Assembly: GCF_013466605.1 (NCBI RefSeq) | Contig: NZ_CP059162.1 | Location: 2,790,001-2,854,000, forward strand | DNA from: Pseudomonas chlororaphis subsp. aurantiaca | GTDB lineage: Bacteria; Pseudomonadota; Gammaproteobacteria; Pseudomonadales; Pseudomonadaceae | Length of the DNA stretch: 64,000 bases | Direction of reading: 5' to 3' | Program-made: the position numbers and the translations under genes | The notes under the pieces: model-generated | Database searches by the model: none | What the model was told of the DNA's origin: nothing | What the model saw: only the letters and a program-made list of their open reading frames with translations | Shown: positions 47,106-56,541 of the stretch, one piece after another | How the letters are laid out: the number at the start of each line of letters is the position of its first letter | How positions within the stretch are numbered: the first letter of the stretch is position 1

Positions 47106-47285
47106 TCAATAGTCCCAGAAGGCCGCAATCCAACGGAGCGTCTCACCGTCGACCGCCACCCGGCCGACTGAGGGGAAGGGCGGGTGGGTGGCGACGAACA
47201 GCTCGCCGCTGGCCTCTTTGCCTGGCTCATCGGCGTGCACAGCACTACGTCCGGTTTTCAAGATTAGCTCCCGGAAGGGCGTCAC
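47106..47285 (-). CDS. Possible small protein or gene remnant
   Basis: A 59-residue frame with a GTG start directly after an in-frame stop: MTPFRELILKTGRSAVHAD at the beginning and LRWIAAFWDY at the end. Codon use is normal. It reads like the C-terminal piece of a larger protein, but the parent was not recognised. The rest of 47051-47468 shows no gene. Confidence 0.3.
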   Translation of the reverse strand: MTPFRELILKTGRSAVHADEPGKEASGELFVATHPPFPSVGRVAVDGETLRWIAAFWDY

Positions 47286-47468
47286 TCACTCTGGACCGAA
47301 AGCGGATGTTGTGCCGGGATGTCGACCGCTATCGGCGCAGGAGCGCCCATTCGCAGGCCTTTGGGAAACCGGTGGCTCCAAGGTTATGCATTCAGTGCGC
47401 GGCACAGGAATCCGGCCCGATATCGTTAGCTGATATCATTCGAACACTTACCGGCCGAGCAGAAAAAT

Positions 47469-47627
47469 ATGAACCGTCGTAAAAAAATAAACCAGTTATT
47501 AAAGGCTCACGCGAAAAAGGCCAGTGCCAAGCTGGCACCGCGAAAGCCCAAATACATCAGCAAGGCCGACCGCTTGAAGCTGGATGCCGAATCCACTCCC
47601 GAGTCCGTGGTTTCCTCCGAGAGCTGA
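47469..47627 (+). CDS. Small basic protein, DUF2986-like
   Basis: A 52-residue, lysine-rich protein that usual length cut-offs miss. It begins MNRRKKINQLLKAHAKKASA and contains PRKPKYISKADRLKLD, the pattern of the conserved DUF2986 family of gamma-proteobacteria; function unknown. It ends in an acidic, serine-rich tail. Codon bias and the family pattern support it. Confidence 0.75.
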   Translation: MNRRKKINQLLKAHAKKASAKLAPRKPKYISKADRLKLDAESTPESVVSSES

Positions 47628-47702
47628 TATCGCTGCTTTCCCGGGTGGCTTCATGCTGCCCGCCAAACGGGATCGCCTGCTCACGTCTGGCCGTTCCTGG
47701 CC

Positions 47703-49829
47703 TTAACGCAGGCTCCACGACACCCCGACATACATCGCCATGCCTTCGCCCGGCGTCGATCGCGCCGCGTCCAGCCCTTTGTCGTCGTAGCCCGGGGTGA
47801 CGGTGGCGGCGTAGTGCTGGTCGGTCAGGTTGCGCAGGTCGAGCCAGGTCTGCCAGTCGCCCTTGGGCGCGTTGTAGCCCAGGGTGGCGCCGAACAGGGC
47901 GTAGGGATCGGCGTAGTAGCTGTTGGCGTAGTCCACCGCCACCTTGGACACCAGTTGCGTGTTGAGGGCGGCGAAAAAGCCCTGGGGCCAGTCGTAGCGC
48001 AACTCGCCCTGGTAGTAGTGCATCGGCAGGCCTGGCAGGCGGTTGTCGCCGAAGCGCTCATCGTCGCGGTAGTGGAAGTCGCTGAAGGTGTAGCTCTGGC
48101 GCAGGCTCAGCTGGCCGCCATCGTCCCGCGACCACAGGGTGCTCTGCAGGCTGGCTTCCACGCCCTGGTGCACGGTGGGGCTGGCGTTGAGCTCGTAGGG
48201 CGTGGTGGCGTTGGCGTCCGGCAATACCGAGAGCAGTTCGTGGCGCACCTGGGCGTAGTACCAGGCCAGGCTCCATTGGCCGATGGCGCTGTCGCCACGG
48301 CCGCCGAGTTCCAGGGTGGTGGCGGTCTGGTTTTGCAACTTGATCGGGTCGCGCTGGGTGCCGGTGGCCGCGCCGCTGCCGGTCGGGAAGCGCAGGTTGG
48401 AGCTATAGATCAGCGACCAGGGATGCGGCGCCTCGACCGAGCGGCTGAGATTGCCGAACAGTTGCAGGTCGGGGGTCAGCTGGTAGCGCAGGCCCAGGCG
48501 CGGTGCGTAGTCCCAGTCGCCGAGGCTGGTCTTGCCGCCGCCCTCGGGGTAGGTCACGGCGCTTTCGCGGCGGGTATAGAGGGCGGCCAGGCCGGTGGTC
48601 AGCCACAGGTCGTCGGCGATCTCCAGGTCATTACCGACATGCAGGACGCTGTCCGAACCCTGGTAGGTGAAGTTGCGCATGTGGGTGTCCGGCGCATAAC
48701 TCGCAGTGTTGCCGCTGGGAATACGCACCCGCTCGCTGGCCCCTGAGTTGGGCAGGTGCTTGGTCACCCGCAGGCCCAGGGTGCTGTGGCTTTCCAGGCC
48801 CCAGAGGGTGTCGCGGCGCTTGTAGTCGAAGGTGCTGCTGACATCGGTGTAGGCCACCTTGAGGCGGTTGGGGCCTTCGCGCAGGTCCATGGGGTAGTCG
48901 TGGTAGACCAGGCCGGTCTGGAGGCTCGAATCGTCATCGATGTACCAGGTGGTCTTGTTGCCGATAAAGGTGCTGCCCGGCTGGTCGCGACTGTCGTTGC
49001 GCGTCACGTAGGCCGGGTTGGCCGCTCGTGGGTCGTGCTCGATGGAGCGCTTGGTGACCCGGCCGGCGAGGTCGTTGTCGGTCTGGCGATGGCGAATGTA
49101 GAAGCGCGTTTCCAGGTTCGGGTTGAAGCGATAACCGAAGTTGGCGATGACCCCCTGGCTCTCACTGGCGGTGTGGTCCTGGTAGCCGTCGGAGCGCGCG
49201 TCGGTCAGTGCAAGGTAGTAGTCGAAGTCGCCCAGCACTTGCCCGGAACTGACCTGGCGCTGCTGATAGCCGTGGCTGCCCGTGGCGTAGCGCACCTGCA
49301 ACTTCGGGGCGTCGTAGCCGGTGTGGCTGATGTAGTCGATGGCGCCGCCCAGGGCCAGGGCACCACGGTCGAAGCCGTTGGCGCCGCGCAGCACTTCCAC
49401 ACGCTCGAGCCACAGCGGTTCCAGCAACTCATAGGGCGTACCGCCGGGGCCGGTCAGCGGCAGGCCGTCGAGCATCGCGTACAGCCCCGAGGCATGGGCG
49501 CCCGGCGCGCGGTTGATGCCCGAGCCGCGGATCGAGATCTTCACCCCTTCGTTGCCCGCGGACTGGGCATAGACCCCCGGCTGATACGCCAGCACATCCT
49601 GATTGCTGGCCACGCGGCCCTGCAGCGGGCGGCGCAGGTCCACCACATTGCTGCCGCCGGGCACCTGGGCCAGCCGCGCCTTGGCTTCCTCGATCGATGC
49701 GTCTTCGCCGCTGTGCTCCTCGGCGCCGATCAGCACTTGTCCCAGCTCAAAATCCTGAGCCTCTGCCATGGCCGGACAGACAAGGGCCAGGCCCAGCAAG
49801 GCAGAGGGCAGGGGATGGGACGAGGGCAT
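47703..49829 (-). CDS. TonB-dependent outer-membrane receptor
   Basis: A 708-residue receptor. A signal peptide (SALLGLALVCPAMAEAQ) leads to a plug domain with DVLAYQPGVYAQSAGNEGVK and LERVEVLRGANG. A 22-strand barrel ends in MYVGVSWSLR with the aromatic/arginine terminus. It lacks an N-terminal signalling domain, so it does not control a sigma factor. No obvious Fur box is seen upstream. The ligand is unknown; an iron chelate or other metal complex is usual. ATG 49829 has GGAG upstream; the longer frame is not used. Confidence 0.88.
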   Translation of the reverse strand: MPSSHPLPSALLGLALVCPAMAEAQDFELGQVLIGAEEHSGEDASIEEAKARLAQVPGGSNVVDLRRPLQGRVASNQDVLAYQPGVYAQSAGNEGVKISIRGSGINRAPGAHASGLYAMLDGLPLTGPGGTPYELLEPLWLERVEVLRGANGFDRGALALGGAIDYISHTGYDAPKLQVRYATGSHGYQQRQVSSGQVLGDFDYYLALTDARSDGYQDHTASESQGVIANFGYRFNPNLETRFYIRHRQTDNDLAGRVTKRSIEHDPRAANPAYVTRNDSRDQPGSTFIGNKTTWYIDDDSSLQTGLVYHDYPMDLREGPNRLKVAYTDVSSTFDYKRRDTLWGLESHSTLGLRVTKHLPNSGASERVRIPSGNTASYAPDTHMRNFTYQGSDSVLHVGNDLEIADDLWLTTGLAALYTRRESAVTYPEGGGKTSLGDWDYAPRLGLRYQLTPDLQLFGNLSRSVEAPHPWSLIYSSNLRFPTGSGAATGTQRDPIKLQNQTATTLELGGRGDSAIGQWSLAWYYAQVRHELLSVLPDANATTPYELNASPTVHQGVEASLQSTLWSRDDGGQLSLRQSYTFSDFHYRDDERFGDNRLPGLPMHYYQGELRYDWPQGFFAALNTQLVSKVAVDYANSYYADPYALFGATLGYNAPKGDWQTWLDLRNLTDQHYAATVTPGYDDKGLDAARSTPGEGMAMYVGVSWSLR

Positions 49830-50129
49830 CGGGGGGAACTCCAGGCATGGGGAACGGGCAGTGAGAACTGCGACGTATGAAAGAACGAAGGAAACACATG
49901 GCGATTTGGGTTCTTTTGCCAGGTCGACGGGCCTCGGCCGATTGGCCGGCGGTTGCCTGTGCGGCAATACCCATGCGCTATCGAGGCTGTTCGCAATGGA
50001 TATATCCGCGCATCGGCGTTCGGCTATCGTCACCTTAAACGACCTGATCGCGCAGCCGCTGTGCTTTTGCGTTGACGCTCTGTTGGCCGCTGCGATTCAC
50101 CCATCGCTCTCAAACGCGAGGACATCACG

Positions 50130-50612
50130 ATGAGCGCCCACAAAGCTGTCGCTGTTTCACTGGCCCTGCTCGGCGCGGCCTTCCTGGCCTCTGCCGCTCT
50201 GGCCGAGGGCACAGGGTTGGTTTCCGCCACCCCCGCCGAACTGAAATGGACACCCGCGCCCTCGGTAGGGCCCGGGGTGATGATTTCGGTGATCGAAGGC
50301 GACCTGAAAAAACCAGAGCCCTTCACGATGCGCCTGATGCTGCCGGCCAACACGAAAATCGGGGTGCATACCCATCCCGTGACCGAACGTGTCACCGTGA
50401 TCTCCGGCACCTTCTACTTCGCCACCGGCGACACCTTCGATGCAGCCAAGGCCAAGGCCTATCACCCGGGCGATACCCTGATCATTCCCGTCGGTACACC
50501 GATGTACGCCGCCACGCAAAAACAGGAAGCCGTGCTCCAGCTCCACGGCACGGGGCCCTGGGGGATCACCTACCTCAACCCGGCGGACGACCCCAAGAAC
50601 AGCAAAAAATAG
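50130..50612 (+). CDS. Exported cupin-domain protein
   Basis: A 160-residue periplasmic cupin. The signal peptide is VSLALLGAAFLASAALAEG. The barrel shows GVHTHPVTERVTVISGTF (two histidines and a glutamate) and later HPGDTLIIPVGTPMYA. Such exported cupins occur near TonB receptors, but here it is divergent from one and shares no clear function. Followed by a strong hairpin. Confidence 0.8.
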   Translation: MSAHKAVAVSLALLGAAFLASAALAEGTGLVSATPAELKWTPAPSVGPGVMISVIEGDLKKPEPFTMRLMLPANTKIGVHTHPVTERVTVISGTFYFATGDTFDAAKAKAYHPGDTLIIPVGTPMYAATQKQEAVLQLHGTGPWGITYLNPADDPKNSKK

Positions 50613-50640
50613 GCAATGGCTGAAGGCTGGATTCGATCTG

Positions 50641-50669
50641 ATATGTGTCAGGCAGGGCCTGACACATAT
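50641..50669. terminator. Bidirectional terminator between convergent genes
   Basis: ATATGTGTCAGGC (50641-50653) pairs perfectly with GCCTGACACATAT (50657-50669) over an AGG loop; CTCTGTTTT follows. It serves the cupin gene and probably the gene at 50686 from the other side. Confidence 0.75.
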
Positions 50670-50685
50670 CCCTCTGTTTTGACTA

Positions 50686-51024
50686 TTAACAGGCTATGGA
50701 TTTTGCACCCTCGATATACTCTTCAACCGAGTTGTTGGCAGAGTGGACCCTTACGCCTTTGAGCTTACCCAGTGGCGGGTTTTCCCAATGCTCCGATGCG
50801 GTGATGGGGTAGACGGGGAGTATGGAAACTCCCTGAGGCGGGTCAGCAACGAAGTCGAAGTCTTGAATCCCGTCTTTCGGGAAGTCGATGTAAAACCGCG
50901 GTTGCAATCTTGGGTTGGTCCAGCCCGGAGAGCCCACCAGGCCATGGGCCAATATATGCAGCTGTGGCGGGTTGGACTTGAGCAGTGACAGGTGGATGTC
51001 CAAAACTTTCATTATGCTAGCCAT
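50686..51024 (-). CDS. Hypothetical protein
   Basis: A 112-residue soluble protein without a recognised family. It begins MASIMKVLDIHLSLLKSNPP and has PRFYIDFPKDGIQDFDFVAD in the middle. The start is supported by AGGAGA seven bases upstream on the minus strand. Codon use is a little less biased than in neighbours. No partner or pathway is evident. Confidence 0.6.
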   Translation of the reverse strand: MASIMKVLDIHLSLLKSNPPQLHILAHGLVGSPGWTNPRLQPRFYIDFPKDGIQDFDFVADPPQGVSILPVYPITASEHWENPPLGKLKGVRVHSANNSVEEYIEGAKSIAC

Positions 51025-51508
51025 CTTCGATCTCCTTTCGATGAGTGCGCCTCTTTTCACCTCGGCGCTCGGGTGTAAAACCCTCTAGCTGAAGCCTGAT
51101 ACGTTTCAGAATGTCCCTTGGCAGGCAAGAAGTGTCATGTGCACTTCCTGGATGGTTCTCTCCTTGAGTACCGGGAGGAACGAGTAGGTGACTGCGCTAC
51201 TGTTCGAGAAGGAGTACGGCATGGACAGTGAACTCAGGCCAGTCAAAACCGGTTCGGCTGCTGTTGGGTAGACACTAGTAAAGGAGCCTGCCAGCTGCCA
51301 GGCCCGATCATCGGATACCGCGGCTGGCTGGGCGCCACCCGCGCAAGCGTTTCGCCAGGAGGCAACTGTGGTGCTTGCTAAACCAGGGGAGGCTCGATAC
51401 GCCGCAATTTTATTGAAAAGAAAACCGACTCTGCTTATCTCTCATCCAGGGCATGAGGTTTCGCGCCCGGATACCCCTTCGTCAAAGCCCCTGATCAAAG
51501 GTACCTCC
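51025..51508. other. Intergenic region before the SulP gene
   Basis: It contains an AGGAGG ribosome-type site at 51357-51362 followed by GTG 51368, in frame with the SulP gene, and a 16-codon frame at 51222 after GAAGGAG. Neither is proven to be translated. No other feature is seen. Confidence 0.4.
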
Positions 51509-53230
51509 ATGCTGCTCGCCCGTTGGCTGCCAGGCTTGGCCAATCTCCTGCAATACCGCCGCGAATGGTTCAGGTACGACCTGCAGGCCGGGTTGTCGGT
51601 GGCGGCCGTGCAGATCCCGATTGCCATCGCCTACGCCCAGATCGTCGGGCTGCCGCCCCAGTACGGCTTGTATGCCTGCGTGTTGCCGATGATGGTCTAT
51701 GCCCTGGTGGGCAGTTCGCGGCAGTTGATGGTCGGGCCGGATGCGGCCACCTGCGCCATGGTCGCCGGGGCGATCGCCCCCCTGGCGCTGGGCGATCCCG
51801 AGCGCCTGGCGCAGCTGGCCGTGATTGTCACGGTGCTGGTCGGCCTGATGCTGATCGGCGCCGGCATCGCCCGGGCGGGGTTCATTGCCAGTTTTTTCTC
51901 GCGGCCTATCCTGATCGGCTATCTGAACGGCATCGGCTTGAGCCTGCTGGCCGGGCAACTGGGCAAGGTGCTGGGCTACAAAATCGAAGGCGACGGTTTC
52001 ATTCTCAGCCTGCTGAACATGCTGCAGCGGCTTGGCGAAACCCATCTGCCGACCCTGGCCATCGGCGCAGGCGCCCTGGCGCTGCTGATCTGGTTGCCGC
52101 GGCGCTTTGCGAGGTTGCCGGCGGCGCTGGTGACGGTGGCCATCGCCACCTTGTGCGTCGGGGTGCTGGGCCTGGACAGCTATGGGGTCTCCATACTGGG
52201 CCCGATCCCTTCGGGCATGCCGCAGTTGAGCTGGCCCAAGACCAACCAGGCCGAACTGAAAAGCCTGCTGCGCGATGCGCTGGGTATCGCCACGGTGAGT
52301 TTTTGCAGTGCGATGCTGACGGCCCGCAGCTTCGCCGCCAGGAACGGCTACACGGTCAATGCCAACCATGAGTTCCTGGCGCTGGGCGTGTCCAATATCG
52401 CCGCCGGGGTTTCCAGTGGTTTCGCCATCAGCGGCGCCGATTCGCGCACGGCGGTCAACAGCATGGTGGGGGGCAAGAGCCAGTTGGTGGGGATTATCGC
52501 CGCCCTGGTGATTGCCCTGATCCTGCTGTTCTTCACCGCGCCCATGGCCTGGATCCCTCAGGCGGCGCTGGGGGCGGTGCTGTTGATGGCGGGCTGGGGG
52601 CTGATCGACATCCAGGCGATGCGGGTCATCCGCAAGCTCAGCCGTTTCGAGTTCTGGCTGTGCGTGCTGACCACCCTGGGGGTAATTGGCGTGGGGGTGC
52701 TGCCGGGCATCATCGTCGCGGTGCTGCTGGCGATCCTGCGGCTGCTCAAAAGTATCTATCAGCCCACCGATGCGGTACTGGGCTGGGTGCGCGGGATCGA
52801 AGGCCAGGTCGATATCAGCCAATACCCGCAGGCGCGCACGCTGGCGGGGCTGGTGGTGTACCGCTTCGATGATGCGATCCTGTTTTTCAACGCCGACTAC
52901 TTCAAGGCGCGCCTGCTGGAGGCGGTCGAGCGCGAGCCCGAGCCTCGCGCCGTGCTGTTCGTCGCCGAGGCGGTGACCTCGATCGACGTCAGCGGCATCG
53001 TGGCCTTGAGGGAGGTACGCGACACCCTGCTGGCCCGCGGCATCGTCCTGGGCATTGCCCGGCCGCACGGGACATTCCTGCGGATGCTGGTGCGTTCGGG
53101 CCTGGCGCGCGAGCTGGAGCAGAAGCTGTTGTTTTCCTCGGTGCGCGCCGGCATTCGCGCTTATCGGATCTGGCGCAATCAGGTGCAGCGTGAGGCGCTG
53201 AAAGATGAGCAGCGGGCCGGCACCGCATAA
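51509..53230 (+). CDS. SulP-family anion transporter with STAS domain
   Basis: A 573-residue transporter. The SulP signature VAAVQIPIAIAYAQIVGLPPQYGLYA is in helix 1-2; about 12-14 helices follow to residue ~430. A cytoplasmic STAS domain (residues ~440-560) has VLFVAEAVTSIDVSGIVAL. Substrates of the family are sulfate, bicarbonate or dicarboxylates; none is indicated. ATG 51509 is preferred; GTG 51368 with a strong ribosome site would add 47 hydrophilic residues and cannot be excluded. Confidence 0.85.
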   Translation: MLLARWLPGLANLLQYRREWFRYDLQAGLSVAAVQIPIAIAYAQIVGLPPQYGLYACVLPMMVYALVGSSRQLMVGPDAATCAMVAGAIAPLALGDPERLAQLAVIVTVLVGLMLIGAGIARAGFIASFFSRPILIGYLNGIGLSLLAGQLGKVLGYKIEGDGFILSLLNMLQRLGETHLPTLAIGAGALALLIWLPRRFARLPAALVTVAIATLCVGVLGLDSYGVSILGPIPSGMPQLSWPKTNQAELKSLLRDALGIATVSFCSAMLTARSFAARNGYTVNANHEFLALGVSNIAAGVSSGFAISGADSRTAVNSMVGGKSQLVGIIAALVIALILLFFTAPMAWIPQAALGAVLLMAGWGLIDIQAMRVIRKLSRFEFWLCVLTTLGVIGVGVLPGIIVAVLLAILRLLKSIYQPTDAVLGWVRGIEGQVDISQYPQARTLAGLVVYRFDDAILFFNADYFKARLLEAVEREPEPRAVLFVAEAVTSIDVSGIVALREVRDTLLARGIVLGIARPHGTFLRMLVRSGLARELEQKLLFSSVRAGIRAYRIWRNQVQREALKDEQRAGTA

Positions 53231-53308
53231 CGGGTGGCCAAGCCGTCTCATGACCGAACGCGGCCTTGGCCAGCTATCACCCACGCTTGACCCAAGAGGA
53301 GGTGCGGC

Positions 53309-53701
53309 ATGCAACGATTCACCGGCGGTTGTCTGTGCGGCAAGGTGCGGATCGTGGCGTCGGGGCGCCCGTATCGGGTCGGCCTGTGCCACTGCCTCGA
53401 TTGCCGCAAGCACCATGGCGCGCTGTTCCATGCCTCGGCGATATTCCCCGAGGATGCGGTGACCATCGAGGGCGAAACCCGCGACTACGCCGGGCGGTTT
53501 TTCTGCCCGCATTGCGGCTCGTCGGTGTTTGCCCGCACGGCCGATGAAGTCGAAGTGAACCTGGGCGCCCTGGACGCCCCCGACCAACTCAGGCCCAGCT
53601 ACGAAAGCTGGACTATTCGCCGCGAGTCCTGGTTGCCGGCGTTTCCACTCGCCAGGCGCTACGCGCGCGATCGTGATGCCACCAGTCGTTTCGAGGAATA
53701 G
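53309..53701 (+). CDS. GFA-family zinc protein (second copy)
   Basis: A 130-residue GFA-fold protein with GGCLCGKVRIVASG, LCHCLDCRKHHGALFH and FFCPHCGSSVFARTADEV supplying the zinc ligands. It follows the SulP gene in the same direction by 78 bases with GAGGAGG before its ATG. It differs from the copy at 31771, so the two are not a recent duplication. Activity unproven. Confidence 0.85.
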   Translation: MQRFTGGCLCGKVRIVASGRPYRVGLCHCLDCRKHHGALFHASAIFPEDAVTIEGETRDYAGRFFCPHCGSSVFARTADEVEVNLGALDAPDQLRPSYESWTIRRESWLPAFPLARRYARDRDATSRFEE

Positions 53702-53713
53702 CGGGCGCCCAGG

Positions 53714-54742
53714 CTATGAATAGGGCGTTTGTGGCGCCACCCCGCGCGGACGTTTCGCCAGGAGCTTGCGGGCGGTCTCGACGAAGGGCGTGACGATCAG
53801 GCTGTAGACCGTCAGGTAACGTTGCGGGTCCTGCTCCCCGGTGCCAAAGCGCAACGGCTCGGGTGTCGAGCGGGTGACGTAGAGCGTACCGAACATCCAG
53901 TCCCACAGGGACAGGTTGGTGCCGAAGTTGCGGTTGAAGTGGCGGGGCGCGTCACTGTGATGGATCTGGTGCTGGGCCGGGCTGTTCAGCACATGCTCGA
54001 GCCGCGGGCCGAACGACAGCCAGACATGGCTGTGCCGCAGGTTGGCCGCCAGGCTGTTGAAGATGAACACCAGGTAGGTCACGCCGAACAGGGTGTAGCG
54101 GCTGATCTCGCCGCCGCAGGCGTACCAGAAGCCACCGGCATAGAGGCCCAGGCACAGGCTGATGCTCAGTTTCTCGACGATCTTTTCCACGAAGTGCACC
54201 CGGCTCGCCGTCGCCGGGACCAGCACCGGCGCCGAATGATGGACCTTGTGGAATTCCCACAGCCAGCGCGAGTGAAAGGCCCGGTGCGCCCAGTAATGGA
54301 TGAAGTCCTTGAGCAGGAACAGCCCCAGCCCGTAGAGCAGCGACAGCCCCAGGTTCTGCCCCAGGCGCGGGCGCTCGCCCCAGAGGTTGCTGAAAAAGGC
54401 CAGGTAATCCCCGGAGCGCAGGATGTAAGGATCGACCAGATGAACGATGGGCAGCACCAGCGCGACCTTGAGGATGGCGCGCACGAAGTAGTAGCGGTAA
54501 TCCAGCAGAGCCGAGGGATGCAGGTGCACCCGGCTGCCGCCGATGAAGTGCCAGAATGAACCGGCGTCGCTCAGGCCGCGGCGCTTCCTGAAACGGAACA
54601 GGCCATAGGCGACGCCATAGGACACACACAGGAACAACAGCCCGAGACGGCCGTTCAGATTGAAAATGCCGAGAAACTGTTGGGTAACAGGGGCGATCAC
54701 CCAGTCGATCAGGTGCTTATAGACAAGCGACAGAGCATCCAC
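53714..54742 (-). CDS. Sterol desaturase/fatty acid hydroxylase-family membrane protein
   Basis: A 342-residue di-iron membrane oxygenase. The histidine clusters are visible: DFIHYWAHRAFHS, HKVHHSAPV, LRHSHVW and HQIHHSDAPRHFN. Four to five hydrophobic segments surround them. The start is a GTG at 54742, with no better ATG. Typical reactions are hydroxylation or desaturation of lipid chains; the substrate here is unknown. Divergent from the AraC regulator. Confidence 0.85.
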   Translation of the reverse strand: MDALSLVYKHLIDWVIAPVTQQFLGIFNLNGRLGLLFLCVSYGVAYGLFRFRKRRGLSDAGSFWHFIGGSRVHLHPSALLDYRYYFVRAILKVALVLPIVHLVDPYILRSGDYLAFFSNLWGERPRLGQNLGLSLLYGLGLFLLKDFIHYWAHRAFHSRWLWEFHKVHHSAPVLVPATASRVHFVEKIVEKLSISLCLGLYAGGFWYACGGEISRYTLFGVTYLVFIFNSLAANLRHSHVWLSFGPRLEHVLNSPAQHQIHHSDAPRHFNRNFGTNLSLWDWMFGTLYVTRSTPEPLRFGTGEQDPQRYLTVYSLIVTPFVETARKLLAKRPRGVAPQTPYS

Positions 54743-54892
54743 GAAACGCCAGCCTCAGGCAAAGGAACGGCATTGTAAATCAGTTCGGTTTGGCCGGGGA
54801 TTGCCCCAGGTCGCTTCTTTTGTGCTTGGAAGTTGCCAGTGTTCCTGGGGTACGCTGGCCGCTCGCTGTATCCCATGGGAGGTGCCTGGCTT

Positions 54893-55807
54893 ATGAGCGT
54901 ATCAAGGGAATCCGCAAACCTGTCGCTGGAGCCCCGGATCGGCGCGGGCTGCATCCGGGCGCGGGGCGCCGAGGGCGCGGTATTGCAGTCGGCATCGCTG
55001 TTCGATGGCCTGGTGACCATCGATCACCGCCGCTGGGCCTGCCGCGAGGCCGAGCTCAGCTGGACGGCGCCGCAGCACGTGGTGATTCTCACCGAGCGCG
55101 GGGCCACGGCCAAGACCCATATCCGCAGCAGTTCGACGCTCAATTACCAGGGCTGCGACCGCCCCGGGTCGATCAGCTTCGTGCCGGCCGGCGTCGAGCG
55201 CCAGGGTTATTTTCGCGAGGCCGACCTGATCTACACCGCCCTGTGGATCGACACGGCCCTGGATTTCCCGGGCTGCCCGCAATTGGCCGAGCTACCCATG
55301 CGCATCAACAGCGGCGATGGGGTGATCCATTCGCTGCTCGCCGCCCTCAGTGCCGAGATGGTCAGCGGGCAGGTCCTGGAAGCCAGCTATATAGAACACC
55401 TGGTGGCGCTGGTGGGGCTGCGTTTGGGGCGGGTCGATATCGGCAGCGCTGGCCACGGGCGTCTGGGGCCGCAGTTGCTCAAGCGCTTGCGCGACTACGT
55501 CGATGCGCGTATCGACGGCAGCCTCTCGCTGACCGAGCTGGCACGGATCGCCGGCATGCCCGTGGATACCTTCGCCCGTCACTTCAAGGCGGAAACCGGC
55601 ATGGCGCCCTATGCCTATGTGATCGAGCGCCGGGTGCGCCGCGCTGAAAGCCTGCTGCGGGCCGGCAGCATGCCGATCAACGCCATGGCGCTGGAGCTGG
55701 GGTTCTCCAGCCAGAGCCACTTCACCTCGACCTTCAGGCGGATCACCGGGACCACCCCGAGCAGCTACCGCCAGCAGGCTTCCCGAATCCTGACAAGCTC
55801 GTCCTGA
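54893..55807 (+). CDS. AraC-family regulator, probably of paoABC
   Basis: A 304-residue regulator. The C-terminal double HTH is LTELARIAGMPVDTFARHFK and ALELGFSSQSHFTSTFRRIT with the closing GTTPSSYRQQ. The N-terminal ~190 residues form a cupin-like sensor. The start is ATG 54893. It lies 67 bases before the aldehyde oxidoreductase operon in the same direction, so autoregulation and activation of that operon by an aldehyde are likely, though not shown. Confidence 0.85.
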   Translation: MSVSRESANLSLEPRIGAGCIRARGAEGAVLQSASLFDGLVTIDHRRWACREAELSWTAPQHVVILTERGATAKTHIRSSSTLNYQGCDRPGSISFVPAGVERQGYFREADLIYTALWIDTALDFPGCPQLAELPMRINSGDGVIHSLLAALSAEMVSGQVLEASYIEHLVALVGLRLGRVDIGSAGHGRLGPQLLKRLRDYVDARIDGSLSLTELARIAGMPVDTFARHFKAETGMAPYAYVIERRVRRAESLLRAGSMPINAMALELGFSSQSHFTSTFRRITGTTPSSYRQQASRILTSSS

Positions 55808-55874
55808 TACCTGAAAGAACGGCGCCACGCCCTTGGCGATACTCGTGCCCAGCCGTTCATTTCAGGAGAGCACC

Positions 55875-56537
55875 ATGCAAGACCTGGACTCACCGCGTCC
55901 GTCGCGCCGCGCGCTGCTGCAAGCCGGGGCCGCCGCCAGCCTGTTGTGGGTAGGCGTTGGCAGGGCCCAGCTCCAGTCTCAGCCGCAATCCGCCCCAGCG
56001 CCATCCGCACCCGCTCGCCCGTTGCCGTCCCAGGTGATCACCTTGCGCATCAACGCCAGCGACCAGTTGCTGGACCTCGACCCACGCACCACGTTGCTCG
56101 ACGCATTGCGCCATCAACTGGGCATGACCGGCTCGAAGAAGGGCTGCGACCACGGCCAGTGCGGCGCCTGTACGGTGCTGGTGAATGGCCGCCGGATCAA
56201 CGCCTGCCTGAGCCTGGCGGTCATGCATGACGGCGACGAGATCACCACCATCGAGGGGCTGGCCAATGGCGATCTGCTGCACCCCCTGCAAGCCGCTTTT
56301 ATCGCCCGCGATGCCTTCCAGTGCGGGTACTGCACGCCGGGGCAGATCTGCTCGGCGGTCGGCATGCTGCAGGAAGTGCGCGCCGGCTGGCCCAGCCATG
56401 TCACCGACGACCTGACGAGCCAGCCCGTCGGCCTGAGCGACGCGGAGATCCGTGAACGCATGAGCGGCAACCTGTGTCGCTGCGCCGCCTATCCGAACAT
56501 CGTCGCCGCCATCCGCGACGCCGCCGAGGAGGCCTGA
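55875..56537 (+). CDS. paoA: Periplasmic aldehyde oxidoreductase, [2Fe-2S] subunit
   Basis: A 220-residue iron-sulfur subunit. A twin-arginine signal ([18 protein letters not shown]) targets the folded heterotrimer to the periplasm. Two [2Fe-2S] clusters are seen: [16 protein letters not shown] with NACLSLA, and [13 protein letters not shown] with [12 protein letters not shown]. It starts an operon with paoB and paoC; GGAGAG precedes the ATG. Confidence 0.9.
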   Translation: MQDLDSPRPSRRALLQAGAAASLLWVGVGRAQLQSQPQSAPAPSAPARPLPSQVITLRINASDQLLDLDPRTTLLDALRHQLGMTGSKKGCDHGQCGACTVLVNGRRINACLSLAVMHDGDEITTIEGLANGDLLHPLQAAFIARDAFQCGYCTPGQICSAVGMLQEVRAGWPSHVTDDLTSQPVGLSDAEIRERMSGNLCRCAAYPNIVAAIRDAAEEA

Positions 56538-56541
56538 ACCC

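Noticed and set aside
51482..53587. A 701-codon minus-strand open frame opposite the SulP gene
   Set aside because: Low-complexity Gln/His/Arg/Gly translation typical of a shadow frame; the plus strand has clear SulP motifs.
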